64,000 bases of DNA, taken from positions 124,001-188,000 of the forward strand of contig JBAWXZ010000004.1 of NCBI GenBank assembly GCA_037143795.1, read 5' to 3'. Each line of letters opens with the position of its first letter. Positions within the stretch are counted from its first letter, which is position 1. This stretch comes from Firm-13 sp037143795. GTDB taxonomy: Bacteria > Bacillota > Clostridia > Saccharofermentanales > Saccharofermentanaceae. The position numbers and the translations under genes are program-made. Of the stretch, positions 17,966 through 25,715 are shown piece by piece. Under the pieces are notes generated by a model, which was given only the letters and a program-made list of their open reading frames with translations, did not search any database and was not told the DNA's origin.

Positions 17966-17979
17966 GTGATTTGAATCAA
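17966..17979. promoter_or_regulatory. FNR-like binding site before cupin-ferredoxin
   Basis: The sequence GTGAT-TTGA-ATCAA matches the FNR consensus TTGAT-N4-ATCAA at nine of ten positions. It lies just past the stop of the adjacent Crp/Fnr gene and about 103 bases before the cupin start, in an AT-rich gap. This is the expected position for the neighbouring regulator to control the cupin-ferredoxin genes. Confidence 0.65.
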
Positions 17980-17988
17980 AAAATGCAT

Positions 17989-18711
17989 TTATTTCGACAA
18001 GCCGGATATATTCACCAGTGCTGCCCGGTCCAAAACCAGCATGGATTTATTACTGATCGAACGAATCAGATGTTCGTTCTCCATCTGACTTAATTTCCTG
18101 CTGACTGTTTCACGGGCAATCCCCAGATAATTTGCCATGCCCTCACGGCTTAAAGGCAGCCGTACCAGGACACCTTCCTTATCAGGGGAACCATATGCAT
18201 CGGCATAAGAAAGAAGCAGTGAAGCAACACGCGCATCAACACTCCTGACACCCATACTTTGCAGTGATTGTTCCATTCGTGCGAGACGATCGTCGAGAGT
18301 CTCTATGATTTTGATTGCAATATCAGGAAAGGTTGAAAGAATACTATGGAAATCTGTTTTTGAGAGTATGCATATCTTTACTTTTTCCAGCGCTTCCACA
18401 TGATACGCAGCAGCTTTATCTCCCATCAGATACTGCTCTCCAAAAAAGTCGCCTTCGGCAAAAACATATAAAATCTGTTCACGTCCATCCTGCGTATAAT
18501 GGAAAGCTTTTACACTGCCTTCATTCATAATAAATACACATCCGGGTTTTTCACCCTCACGCAGAAGCACATCACCTTTTTGGTACTCGCGGTGCGTCAC
18601 AAGTTCCGAGATCTTTATAAGATCATCATAGTTCAGTGCTGAAAAAATAGAAACTTTCTGTACACACAGCCCCTGTTTGTATTGCATTCCGCAGCAATCG
18701 CATTCCTTCAT
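17989..18711 (-). CDS. Crp/Fnr-family regulator with N-terminal cysteine cluster
   Basis: About 240 residues. The N terminus MKECDCCGMQYKQGLC has four cysteines (4, 6, 7, 16), then a cNMP-binding fold (YQKGDVLLREGEKPG, FAEGDFFGEQYL) and a C-terminal HTH_Crp (LSREGMANYLGIARETVSRKL). Further cysteines at the PGCVF and KICILSK positions could complete an FeS cluster, so an FNR-like oxygen or NO sensor is plausible. The start is fixed by GAGG eight bases upstream; a GTG nine bases earlier is less likely. It lies immediately upstream of the FNR-like box and the cupin-ferredoxin genes. Confidence 0.88.
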   Translation of the reverse strand: MKECDCCGMQYKQGLCVQKVSIFSALNYDDLIKISELVTHREYQKGDVLLREGEKPGCVFIMNEGSVKAFHYTQDGREQILYVFAEGDFFGEQYLMGDKAAAYHVEALEKVKICILSKTDFHSILSTFPDIAIKIIETLDDRLARMEQSLQSMGVRSVDARVASLLLSYADAYGSPDKEGVLVRLPLSREGMANYLGIARETVSRKLSQMENEHLIRSISNKSMLVLDRAALVNISGLSK

Positions 18712-18882
18712 AATAATCACCTCGGTCCAGATTGAATTGGATTAATCTTCCGGATTCACCAAAGTCTTTAATTTCTCTTTTGATTGTACAGCGAATGATA
18801 CACAGAAGCATACAACGTGAAACAATTGGATGCTAATATATAGCTAATATCAAAAATTCGCAATGATTCGATAGGAGCACAA

Positions 18883-19635
18883 ATGAAAGGAACAATCATT
18901 AGAAATATTGCGGGGAGTCTTCTTATTCTCTCCGTCCTGCCTCCATGGAGCGTAGGAGTCATTAATGTTTTTGTTCTTCTTCCTGCTTTCTTTGGGCTGA
19001 TTCTCCTTTTTCTGCCGTTAATACGCAAATGCTTCCATCAATTCAGTGCAAAGACACAAAGCAGGATTATCCTTCTTTTGAAATCAATGGTAATCATTGC
19101 CGCGCTTATCATTACGGCGGAGCTTATTCTTATCCGGGCAAACATTCCAATGAGTAATGCGCCTGCGAGATCGGTGGTAATTGTTCTGGGAGCACAGGTC
19201 GTAAAGAGCCGACCGACACTCATTCTGGCCGGTCGAATAGAGGCAGCGGCAAATTACATGGCGGCTCATCCCGACTCCGTGTGCATAGCTTCCGGCGGCC
19301 GCGGAGCAGATGAAGATATCAGCGAGGCCAAATGCATCCGCGATACACTGGTCTTAGATTATCACATTGATGCCGAAAGAATCTATATGGACGATTCATC
19401 TTACAACACCAGTCAAAATCTTGAAAACAGCGCTAAAATCATATTTGCACATGACCTTTCGACAAACGTGTTGATTGCCACAGACGGTTTTCATATGTTT
19501 CGTGCAAAAACGCTTGCCGGCTGGAAAGGACTGACACCTTACTCGTGTCCGGCTTCCACTGACAGACGGCTCGTTTTTTACCTATATATCCGCGAATTAT
19601 TCGGAATTCCCAAAACACTTCTTTTTGACAGGTAA
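18883..19635 (+). CDS. DUF218/YdcF-like membrane protein
   Basis: A 250-residue protein with three N-terminal membrane segments (about 8-25, 28-46 and 65-85) followed by a DUF218 domain. The domain shows SVVIVLGAQVVKSRPTLILAGRI near residue 100, ASGGRGADEDISEA, and NTSQNLENS near 180. DUF218 members (SanA, YdcF, ElyC) are linked to envelope functions, but their chemistry is not established. GGAG precedes the ATG. It is transcribed divergently from the Crp/Fnr gene across a 171-base AT-rich gap. Confidence 0.85.
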   Translation: MKGTIIRNIAGSLLILSVLPPWSVGVINVFVLLPAFFGLILLFLPLIRKCFHQFSAKTQSRIILLLKSMVIIAALIITAELILIRANIPMSNAPARSVVIVLGAQVVKSRPTLILAGRIEAAANYMAAHPDSVCIASGGRGADEDISEAKCIRDTLVLDYHIDAERIYMDDSSYNTSQNLENSAKIIFAHDLSTNVLIATDGFHMFRAKTLAGWKGLTPYSCPASTDRRLVFYLYIRELFGIPKTLLFDR

Positions 19636-19725
19636 AATGATTGGTGCAAAAATTCAGTTTATTATAAACTATTGATGATTTATCAGTCTCCTGCATTTAA
19701 ACGGATTTTCGCAGGCACAAAATGA

Positions 19726-19731
19726 TATAAT
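19726..19731 (+). promoter_or_regulatory. Extended -10 promoter of the VOC-AmmeMemoRadiSam operon
   Basis: TGATATAAT is a perfect extended -10 element on the plus strand, about 70 bases before the VOC gene. No strong -35 is seen. Transcription would begin close to 19738, at the base of a hairpin. Confidence 0.55.
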
Positions 19732-19737
19732 AAAATC

Positions 19738-19768
19738 AAGTAATCTTTATAAGCGAACCGGATTACTT
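19738..19768 (+). repeat. Leader hairpin of the VOC operon
   Basis: AAGTAATC and GATTACTT form a perfect eight-base-pair stem with a 15-base loop. It falls at the predicted 5' end of the transcript and could protect the mRNA or bind a regulator as DNA. Confidence 0.45.
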
Positions 19769-19798
19769 AAGAATTAAGCAGCGCAGGAGGAACAGGCG

Positions 19799-20164
19799 AT
19801 GGAATTTTGCTGGATAACCCTAAGTGTCAATAATATGGAAGAATCGCTGCATTTTTACCGTGATCTGCTTGATCTTCCGATCTCAAGACGTTTTACTTCG
19901 AATGAAGTTGTTGAAATAGTAATGCTCGGCAGTGAAGACAATGTCAAAATTGAGCTGATCTGCAACAGTAATGAAAAAAAGGAAAAACACACAGAAGGCT
20001 TTTCTATTGGTTTTGAGGTTCCATCCCTTGCCGATGCCATGTCACAAATGAAGAACAATGGAATACAGATCACAAAGGGCCCATTTTCTCCGAACCCGAG
20101 AATCAGCTTTTGTTATGTGAATGATCCCGATGGATTTGAAGTCCAGCTGGTCGAAAACAGCTGA
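19799..20164 (+). CDS. VOC-family (glyoxalase/dioxygenase fold) protein
   Basis: A 121-residue protein with two vicinal-oxygen-chelate repeats. It starts MEFCWITLSVNNMEESLHFYR and ends SFCYVNDPDGFEVQLVE, the standard opening and closing motifs. The usual metal ligand His at the start is not present (WITLSV instead of xHxxL), so it may be a binding rather than catalytic member. GGAGG precedes the ATG. It is 30 bases from the AmmeMemoRadiSam genes and in the same operon; the link in function is unknown. Confidence 0.85.
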   Translation: MEFCWITLSVNNMEESLHFYRDLLDLPISRRFTSNEVVEIVMLGSEDNVKIELICNSNEKKEKHTEGFSIGFEVPSLADAMSQMKNNGIQITKGPFSPNPRISFCYVNDPDGFEVQLVENS

Positions 20165-20194
20165 CCCATATGCAAGTATGAAAGGAGTGATAAT

Positions 20195-21580
20195 ATGCCT
20201 GTTCATGCAGCTTTCATCGTTCCCCACCCTCCTCTGATCATTCCGAAAATCGGACGGGGTGAAGAAAAGAAAATCCAGAATACGGTTGATGCCTATGACA
20301 AAATCGGACAGCGAATTGCTGAAATAAAGCCGCAGACCATCGTCGTTATCTCACCGCACAGCATTATGTACGGCGACTATATCCATATATCGCCAGGTCC
20401 GGGAGGACGCGGTGATATGGGGCGTTTCCATGCAGAAGATGTAGAAATCAAAAAGAAATATGATTCACCTTTCATCTTCGCCCTTTGTGAAGCTGTAAAG
20501 AGAAATGGTGTTTCCGCCGGTACCAGCGGTGAAAAGGATGCAGTCATTGATCATGGCGTATTGGTTCCCCTCTATTTTGTTGAAAAATATTACAGGGACT
20601 ATGAACTTGTACGCATATCCATATCAGGCTTGTCTCCCCTTGAGCATTACCGGTTCGGTCAGTGCATAGCACAGGCGGCTGAACTTCTGAACCGCAGTAT
20701 CGTCATAATTGCCAGCGGAGACCTTTCCCACAAACTCGGTAAAGGAAGTCCTTATGGATTTGCGGAGGAAGGTCCGGTCTTTGACCGGCAGATCACCAAA
20801 GCAATGGCTTCCGCCAATTTCATGGATTTTCTTACTTTTGATGAATCATTTACCGAAGCTGCTGCAGAGTGCGGTCTCCGTTCCTTCATCGAAATGGCCG
20901 GGGTTCTGGACGGCCGGAAAGTCACACCGACTTTTCTGTCCTATGAAGGACCTTTCGGCGTCGGGTATGCGACATGCATTTATGAAGTGGACGGACCCGA
21001 TGAGACAAGGCACTTTGGTGAACGGCTTGAAAACCAGCTGAAACAGAAAGTGCAGTCGCTCCGCGGAAACGAAGACGAATATGTACAATTAGCACGTGAG
21101 TCCCTGGAAACATACATTAAGACCGGACTGGGACTCGTTCGTCCAGGCGGCCTGTCACATGATCTGCTTCATAAAGAAGCCGGTGTTTTCGTATCCATCA
21201 AGAAGAACGGGCAGCTGCGAGGCTGCATCGGTACAATTGCACCTGTCGAATCCTGCATTGCAGATGAAATCATCAGGAATGCAGTAAGCGCAGGCACGCA
21301 GGATCCGAGATTTGGAACGGTTACCGAAGACGAACTCCAATCGCTTGTCTATAGTGTTGATGTTTTAAGCGAACCCGAGCCGATCAGCTCAATGGATCAG
21401 CTTGATGTCAAACGATATGGCGTGATTGTTACAAGCGGCATGAGGCGCGGACTTCTCCTGCCCAATCTCGATGGAGTCGATACGCCAAAGCAGCAGGTCG
21501 ACATTGCACTGCAGAAGGCCGGATTATCTGCACGCGATACATATAGTATGGAACGCTTTGAGGTGGTGCGTCATAAATGA
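20195..21580 (+). CDS. AmmeMemoRadiSam fusion protein: Memo/LigB-like domain plus AMMECR1 domain
   Basis: A 461-residue two-domain protein. Residues about 1-270 resemble the Memo/class III extradiol dioxygenase fold (FIVPHPPLIIPKIGRGEEKK, TIVVISPHS, DHGVLVPLYF, IVIIASGDLSHKL), whose histidines could bind a metal. Residues about 290-461 form an AMMECR1 domain (KEAGVFVSIKKNGQLRGCIG, QDPRFG). Its ATGA overlap with the radical SAM gene shows tight coupling. The AmmeMemoRadiSam trio is widespread in bacteria and archaea, but its reaction is not established. Here two of the three parts are on one chain. Confidence 0.9.
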   Translation: MPVHAAFIVPHPPLIIPKIGRGEEKKIQNTVDAYDKIGQRIAEIKPQTIVVISPHSIMYGDYIHISPGPGGRGDMGRFHAEDVEIKKKYDSPFIFALCEAVKRNGVSAGTSGEKDAVIDHGVLVPLYFVEKYYRDYELVRISISGLSPLEHYRFGQCIAQAAELLNRSIVIIASGDLSHKLGKGSPYGFAEEGPVFDRQITKAMASANFMDFLTFDESFTEAAAECGLRSFIEMAGVLDGRKVTPTFLSYEGPFGVGYATCIYEVDGPDETRHFGERLENQLKQKVQSLRGNEDEYVQLARESLETYIKTGLGLVRPGGLSHDLLHKEAGVFVSIKKNGQLRGCIGTIAPVESCIADEIIRNAVSAGTQDPRFGTVTEDELQSLVYSVDVLSEPEPISSMDQLDVKRYGVIVTSGMRRGLLLPNLDGVDTPKQQVDIALQKAGLSARDTYSMERFEVVRHK

Positions 21581-22407
21581 ACAGCGTATCATGCGGCATA
21601 TGCCCGCATCGATGTAATCTTAAAGAAGGCCAGACAGGACTATGCCGCGCAAGAAGCAACAGGGGCGGGCAAATCCGTTGTGACAACTATGGCCTGGTTA
21701 CATCATTGGCTTTGGATCCGATCGAAAAGAAGCCTCTTCATCGCTTTTTCCCCGGAAGTACAATTCTGTCAGCCGGAAGTTTCGGCTGCAATATGCACTG
21801 CCCGTTCTGCCAGAACTTTGAAATCTCAATGGCTGACATAAATACTTCCGCCTATACTTCAATATCCCCTGAAAAATTGATTTCCCAGGCTGTTTCACTG
21901 AAGTCAAAAGACAATATTGGAGTTGCATTTACTTACAACGAGCCGTTTGTCGGATATGAATATGTCTGGGACAGCTCCGTCCTTGCACATAAAAACGATT
22001 TGAAAACAGTTCTGGTCACAAACGGATATGTAAATGAGGAGCCGCTTCTTCGTCTTCTCCCCTATATTGATGCGATGAATATTGATCTCAAGACTTTCTC
22101 CGGTGAATATTACCGGCTTCTTGGAGGGAATCTGGAGGATGTCAAACGGACAATCTCACTTTCCTCCCTTGCATGCCATGTCGAAGTCACAACTTTAATT
22201 GTCCCCGGTCAAAATGATACGGATGAGGAAATGCGCAGCCTGTCTGCCTGGCTTGCATCTGTAAATCCTGATATTCCGCTTCATATATCCCGGTTTTTCC
22301 CCCGCTACAAGATGCTTGACCGCCCTGCAACAAATATTAAAACCGTTTATCATCTGGCCGGTATTGCCCGTGATGCACTGCATTTCGTATATGAGGGGAA
22401 TTGCTGA
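21577..22407 (+). CDS. AmmeMemoRadiSam system radical SAM enzyme
   Basis: A 276-residue radical SAM protein. The catalytic cluster motif is C71-x3-C75-x2-C78 (CNMHCPFC), and the downstream TYNEPFVGYEY and MNIDLKTF motifs are typical of the PflA-like subgroup. The N terminus has four more cysteines (6, 9, 13, 23), which could bind a second metal site. The family is defined by its constant linkage to Memo and AMMECR1 proteins, as seen here. Substrate unknown; a modification of RNA, protein or a cofactor has been suggested only on genomic grounds. Confidence 0.92.
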   Translation: MNSVSCGICPHRCNLKEGQTGLCRARSNRGGQIRCDNYGLVTSLALDPIEKKPLHRFFPGSTILSAGSFGCNMHCPFCQNFEISMADINTSAYTSISPEKLISQAVSLKSKDNIGVAFTYNEPFVGYEYVWDSSVLAHKNDLKTVLVTNGYVNEEPLLRLLPYIDAMNIDLKTFSGEYYRLLGGNLEDVKRTISLSSLACHVEVTTLIVPGQNDTDEEMRSLSAWLASVNPDIPLHISRFFPRYKMLDRPATNIKTVYHLAGIARDALHFVYEGNC

Positions 22408-22451
22408 GGGTGGTTTTCCAGTGCCTCCATCGAAAATCACATAAAAGTTAA

Positions 22452-22970
22452 TTACATAGTCTCATAGAAAACCGTCTGACTGAGCGGTTTTCTTGTCTTG
22501 TCATGCCGGTCGGGAGAAAGCGGAATACCGGACGCGTATCCGAGGAGAAGAATATTAACCGGAATGACGCTGTCGGGTAAGTTGAATTCTATCCTTATCA
22601 TATCCGGATCAAAATAACAGACCCAAAGGCTTCCGAGACCAAGCTCCGTCGCCTGCAGCATCATATGATCCGTGACGATGCTTGCATCAATATCAACGGT
22701 ATTTTTCTTGTCATACGGACGCAGCCATGCTTCGTTTTTATCACAGCATACAATGATGGCCATCGGCGCATTAAAAATATTGGCAGCCCTGGCAATTTTG
22801 CGCAGACCCTCCTCCGACTGAACAACAACCAGCCTTTGCGGCTGGAAATTCGAGCCTGTTGGAGCAACTCTTCCTGCTTCAAGAATTTGAAGAAGCTTTT
22901 CTTCCTCAATTTTTTGCGGCAGGTATTTACGAACGGAATATCTCTTTCTTTGTATATCAAAAACGCTCAT
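22452..22970 (-). CDS. Nitroreductase-family protein
   Basis: A 172-residue FMN-dependent nitroreductase-fold protein. It opens MSVFDIQRKRYSVRKY, the usual RRSxRxF-type FMN phosphate loop, and has GRVAPTGSNFQPQRLVVV near residue 35 and TELGLGSLWVCYFD near 115. It would use NAD(P)H to reduce nitroaromatics, quinones or flavins; no substrate can be fixed. The start is at the ATG after GGGGGGAG. It converges with the radical SAM gene. Confidence 0.87.
   Translation of the reverse strand: MSVFDIQRKRYSVRKYLPQKIEEEKLLQILEAGRVAPTGSNFQPQRLVVVQSEEGLRKIARAANIFNAPMAIIVCCDKNEAWLRPYDKKNTVDIDASIVTDHMMLQATELGLGSLWVCYFDPDMIRIEFNLPDSVIPVNILLLGYASGIPLSPDRHDKTRKPLSQTVFYETM
22467..22492 (+). terminator. Probable terminator of the radical SAM operon
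   Basis: GAAAACCG and CGGTTTTC form an eight-base-pair stem with a ten-base loop, followed by a T-rich stretch on the plus strand. It lies within the last codons of the convergent nitroreductase gene, about 60 bases after the radical SAM stop. Confidence 0.5.
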
Positions 22971-23091
22971 TTTCTCTCCCCCCGTATTAATATGACTGGC
23001 TTTTGAGTCTCTGAACAATCAATCTTATGATATCAATGTAACACCTGTTTTGAAAATTGCAACTTCACATATGCGCAAGGGTAAACAGCTG

Positions 23092-23442
23092 TCATTTCTT
23101 CCGGTCAAAGTCTTCCATCTGTTTAAGGTAATTGATCTGGGCTGCATTTTTTCCTCTGTATCTGACTTCGTCACTTGTTAAATCCCTGCCGTTCTCGAAA
23201 TGTATCTGATTTTTGAATTTTTCGAATTCTTCCCTGGAAAGCTCGACAAAACTTTTGCAGTTGGGGCAGGAAATGCAGTATTTCGTCGAATACGGAATCA
23301 GAGGAATGAAGAATAAAGTAAACCATGTCCGGACTATGCACAGCTGCCAGATTGTCTGTGTATTGCAGTAGTTGCATATACGTGATCCGACTGTGCCGAC
23401 TGCTTTTCTGGTTATTTTTCCAAATCCCCATATTAGAAACAT
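23092..23442 (-). CDS. Zinc-ribbon membrane-associated protein
   Basis: A 116-residue protein of unknown role. Two CxxC pairs (CNYCNTQ near residue 24 and CISCPNC near 56) would form a zinc ribbon. Between them WFTLFFIPLIPYS is hydrophobic and could dip into the membrane. The C-terminal 50 residues are charged and helical. This matches the general zinc_ribbon_15-type family. GGAAGGGG precedes the chosen ATG. Confidence 0.75.
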   Translation of the reverse strand: MFLIWGFGKITRKAVGTVGSRICNYCNTQTIWQLCIVRTWFTLFFIPLIPYSTKYCISCPNCKSFVELSREEFEKFKNQIHFENGRDLTSDEVRYRGKNAAQINYLKQMEDFDRKK

Positions 23443-23528
23443 ACATTCCCCTTCCAATATTCGAGTATTATAAATATGTAACCGTTCATTTTAGTTATTT
23501 TATTACTATACATCAAAATAACAGAAGG

Positions 23529-24593
23529 TTAATTGATTCCGAATAGATTTGAATATTTTTTTATGAAGAAATCCCTTGTTTTTATATGAATCAACGTCTT
23601 GCTGGTAAAGACACCGATCGGCAATTGTACGACACCATTGTCCCGTCCAATTGGGACAATTGCCATCGTTTTTTTTGAATTATATCCCACAGGAGATTGA
23701 CCACGCGATTGCCTGATCAGATTCTTCGCAAGCAATGCACCCTGTCGGCTAGCGAGTGAACCTAATTTTGCCTCCTGAATATCATTGCAATCACCTATAG
23801 CATAGATGTTCTCAGTTTTCATAACCCTGAAATATTTATCGACACGGATTAGTCCGCGTTCGTTCAACGATTCTTTGAATTCGCGAGTCAAAAAACCAGT
23901 ATTGGCTTTGCTGCCAATACAGTTATAAAAAAGGTCCGCCGTATATATTGTTTTACTCGAAACAGAATGAAATTCTTGGTTATCATTACTTTCAAGTTTT
24001 TCATTCAGTATGACTTCAACACCAAGGGCTTGTAATTGATCAGTTGCCAGTCGACTGGCTTTTTCACTTAGATACTCTAATATTCTATTACTTCCATGTA
24101 CCAAAACTATTTTTTTATCATGAAATTTTGATGCTATTTCGCCAGCTAGTTCTACTCCTACCGGACCTCCACCAATAATAACAATCTTCTCAGATTGTTC
24201 AAGCTTATTATGTTCATTTAAGAAATAAGAATTTCTATCTTCCAGAGATAGTTGATTGTCTGGTTTACCTATTGAAAATGTTTTATAATGCGAGCCAGTT
24301 GCTATGACTAAAATATCAAAGTCTATGGATTGATTATCAACAAAGTGGACTTGGTTTCGAGTTACACTCTGAACATTTTTATTGATATAATCACACTTCA
24401 GGAAAGACGTGTAAGTAAATCTGGATCGTATTCCAATCTTATTGGGTTCAACTAAAGCTGCGAGTTGAGCGAAAGAAACTTCAAAGTAATCTTTTCTATC
24501 CACCAGCGTAACTTTATAACCTGGTGCCGAGTACAATTCCTGGGCGCATCTCACTCCAGCGAACCCTCCACCTAAAATAACAACATTATACAT
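23529..24593 (-). CDS. FAD-dependent NADH dehydrogenase-like protein (NDH-2/AIF family)
   Basis: A 354-residue two-dinucleotide-binding-domain flavoprotein. It begins VVILGGGFAGVRCAQEL (FAD site) and has KIVIIGGGPVGVELAGEIA near residue 145 (NADH site) and NIYAIGDCNDI near 270. It resembles NDH-2 and the AMID/FSP1 group, which reduce quinones. The C terminus lacks an obvious membrane anchor. The start at 24593 is chosen because GGAG lies six bases before. Base composition is AT-richer than the neighbouring housekeeping genes. It is downstream of a MarR gene whose operator looks like the MhqR quinone-stress site, consistent with a quinone-related role. Confidence 0.85.
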   Translation of the reverse strand: MYNVVILGGGFAGVRCAQELYSAPGYKVTLVDRKDYFEVSFAQLAALVEPNKIGIRSRFTYTSFLKCDYINKNVQSVTRNQVHFVDNQSIDFDILVIATGSHYKTFSIGKPDNQLSLEDRNSYFLNEHNKLEQSEKIVIIGGGPVGVELAGEIASKFHDKKIVLVHGSNRILEYLSEKASRLATDQLQALGVEVILNEKLESNDNQEFHSVSSKTIYTADLFYNCIGSKANTGFLTREFKESLNERGLIRVDKYFRVMKTENIYAIGDCNDIQEAKLGSLASRQGALLAKNLIRQSRGQSPVGYNSKKTMAIVPIGRDNGVVQLPIGVFTSKTLIHIKTRDFFIKKYSNLFGIN

Positions 24594-24665
24594 ATGTATC
24601 TCCATTCCAGGTTTCCCTTCAATTCGCTGAAGCAGTCTGCTTCTCTGCACGTATCATTAGGTAGT

Positions 24666-24900
24666 TCATACTGCGGTTGATTCACTGAACGCAGAAACAA
24701 TGTAATAAATGCCTACCCAGATGACGAACCAGCTCATTATGTGAATCCACACCTCGGTAGTGGTCTTCATCCCCAACAATCTCAAACCGACATTGGGGGA
24801 AAACAGGAATGCAGTGCCTGTAACAATTATATATACCATATACTAATATACTCCTTGCGCTGCCACTCAGACGTCTGCTCTTATTCTCTGGTTTTTTCAT
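24666..24900 (-). pseudogene. Frameshifted small membrane protein gene
   Basis: A perfect AAGGAGGT precedes an ATG at 24898-24900, but the frame it opens soon turns non-membrane-like. In the +1 frame, from 24839 to a stop at 24666, a 57-residue hydrophobic sequence appears (MVYIIVTGTAFLFSPNVG at the start, WFVIWVGIYYIVSAF near the end) with two membrane spans. Joining the two frames near 24840 would give about 78 residues, so a one-base indel or a two-gene overlap is likely. It may also be translated alone from the internal ATG. It belongs to the MarR/NDH-like module. Confidence 0.5.
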
Positions 24901-24967
24901 AAATAGACCTCCTTCGTCACAACAAGACGCTATGAAAAGTGCTGATTATCAGTTCCTAAATGGTTCA

Positions 24968-25405
24968 TCAGACCTCATTTGCTGTTATGTTCAATCTACT
25001 ATTTAACCATCTAATCTTTTCTATAAACTCTGACTTTTCCTGGGTTGATAAGGAACTCAGTACTGTTTCCAGATATTCCATGTGTGATTTGAATAAATCT
25101 TCGAATTTCTTTCGGCCTAAATCGGTTATGCTTATCCAGAAAATCCTTTTATCATCAGGGTTTTGCAGTTTTTTCACCAACCCTTTTTTTATCAGTTTAT
25201 TGATAACAAAAGTAATTGTCCCACTTGTAATGAGAGCGATATCACCTAGCTTTTGTACAGCCTCTTTCTCGGTCTTTTCCAGGTGTAGTAAAATCAGAAA
25301 CTCCGAAAATGTAAACCCAAGTTCAAAGAGGTTTTTAGTAATGGTATCAAGAACTATATGGCTAGTTTTATGCAATTCCCTCATAAACTCAATATTTATA
25401 TCCAT
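24968..25405 (-). CDS. MarR-family transcriptional repressor (MhqR-like)
   Basis: A 145-residue MarR protein. The winged helix is at about 30-95 (FTFSEFLILLHLEKTEKEAVQKLGDIALITSGTITFVINKLIKKG, then the wing NPDDKRIFWISIT), with a long C-terminal dimer helix. No cysteine is present, so it would sense a ligand rather than thiol oxidation. GGAG precedes the ATG. Its promoter holds a palindrome resembling the MhqR operator of Bacillus, which responds to quinones. It likely controls itself and the genes downstream. Confidence 0.88.
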   Translation of the reverse strand: MDINIEFMRELHKTSHIVLDTITKNLFELGFTFSEFLILLHLEKTEKEAVQKLGDIALITSGTITFVINKLIKKGLVKKLQNPDDKRIFWISITDLGRKKFEDLFKSHMEYLETVLSSLSTQEKSEFIEKIRWLNSRLNITANEV

Positions 25406-25434
25406 TATAAATCTCCTTTGTATGAACTTTTAAA

Positions 25435-25463
25435 ATCATATCACATTATTATCTTGACGTCGA
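25435..25463 (-). promoter_or_regulatory. Promoter of the MarR gene
   Basis: On the minus strand TCGACG (-35, 25458-25463) and TATGAT with an upstream TG (-10, 25435-25440) are 17 bases apart. The -35 lies inside the palindromic operator, the usual layout for steric autorepression. Confidence 0.6.
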
Positions 25464-25469
25464 GATAAT
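25448..25469. promoter_or_regulatory. MarR/MhqR-type palindromic operator
   Basis: A 22-base inverted repeat with one mismatched pair: ATTATCT half-sites flank a GACGTC core. It resembles the ATCTCGA/TCGAGAT repeat bound by MhqR-type repressors. It overlaps the -35 element of the MarR gene. Confidence 0.7.
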
Positions 25470-25676
25470 TTGGCTGGATGCGTTTGCAGATTAAGCGTAA
25501 AGCGACAACAGCAAGCACCGGATTTCGCAAACATTTTTGAAATGCTCTATCATGGGAAAACTCATTACACAATAGCCAAGCTAATTGGCAAGCCACAAAC
25601 AACTGTCAAATATTTGATCAAACGTATGCGTATGATACTCCAGCAGCATGTTGGTTGTGAAAATTTAGAAATATAA
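25470..25676 (+). pseudogene. Possible 3' remnant of an HTH protein gene
   Basis: A 68-codon open frame whose last part (HYTIAKLIGKPQTTVKYLIK) looks like a helix-turn-helix of sigma region 4 or recombinase type. There is no ribosome binding site, and its start lies against the MarR operator. A good terminator-like hairpin follows its stop by eight bases. That combination fits the tail of a once longer gene whose 5' part was lost. It could also be chance. Confidence 0.3.
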
Positions 25677-25680
25677 AGAA

Positions 25681-25715
25681 CGAGGCGGTAGTTCCACAAC
25701 GTGTCTACCGCCTTG
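25681..25715 (+). terminator. Terminator-like hairpin after the HTH remnant
   Basis: GGCGGTAG and CTACCGCC form an eight-base-pair stem, extended to about eleven pairs, followed by a short T-rich stretch on the plus strand. It sits directly after the stop of the HTH-like frame. Confidence 0.55.
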
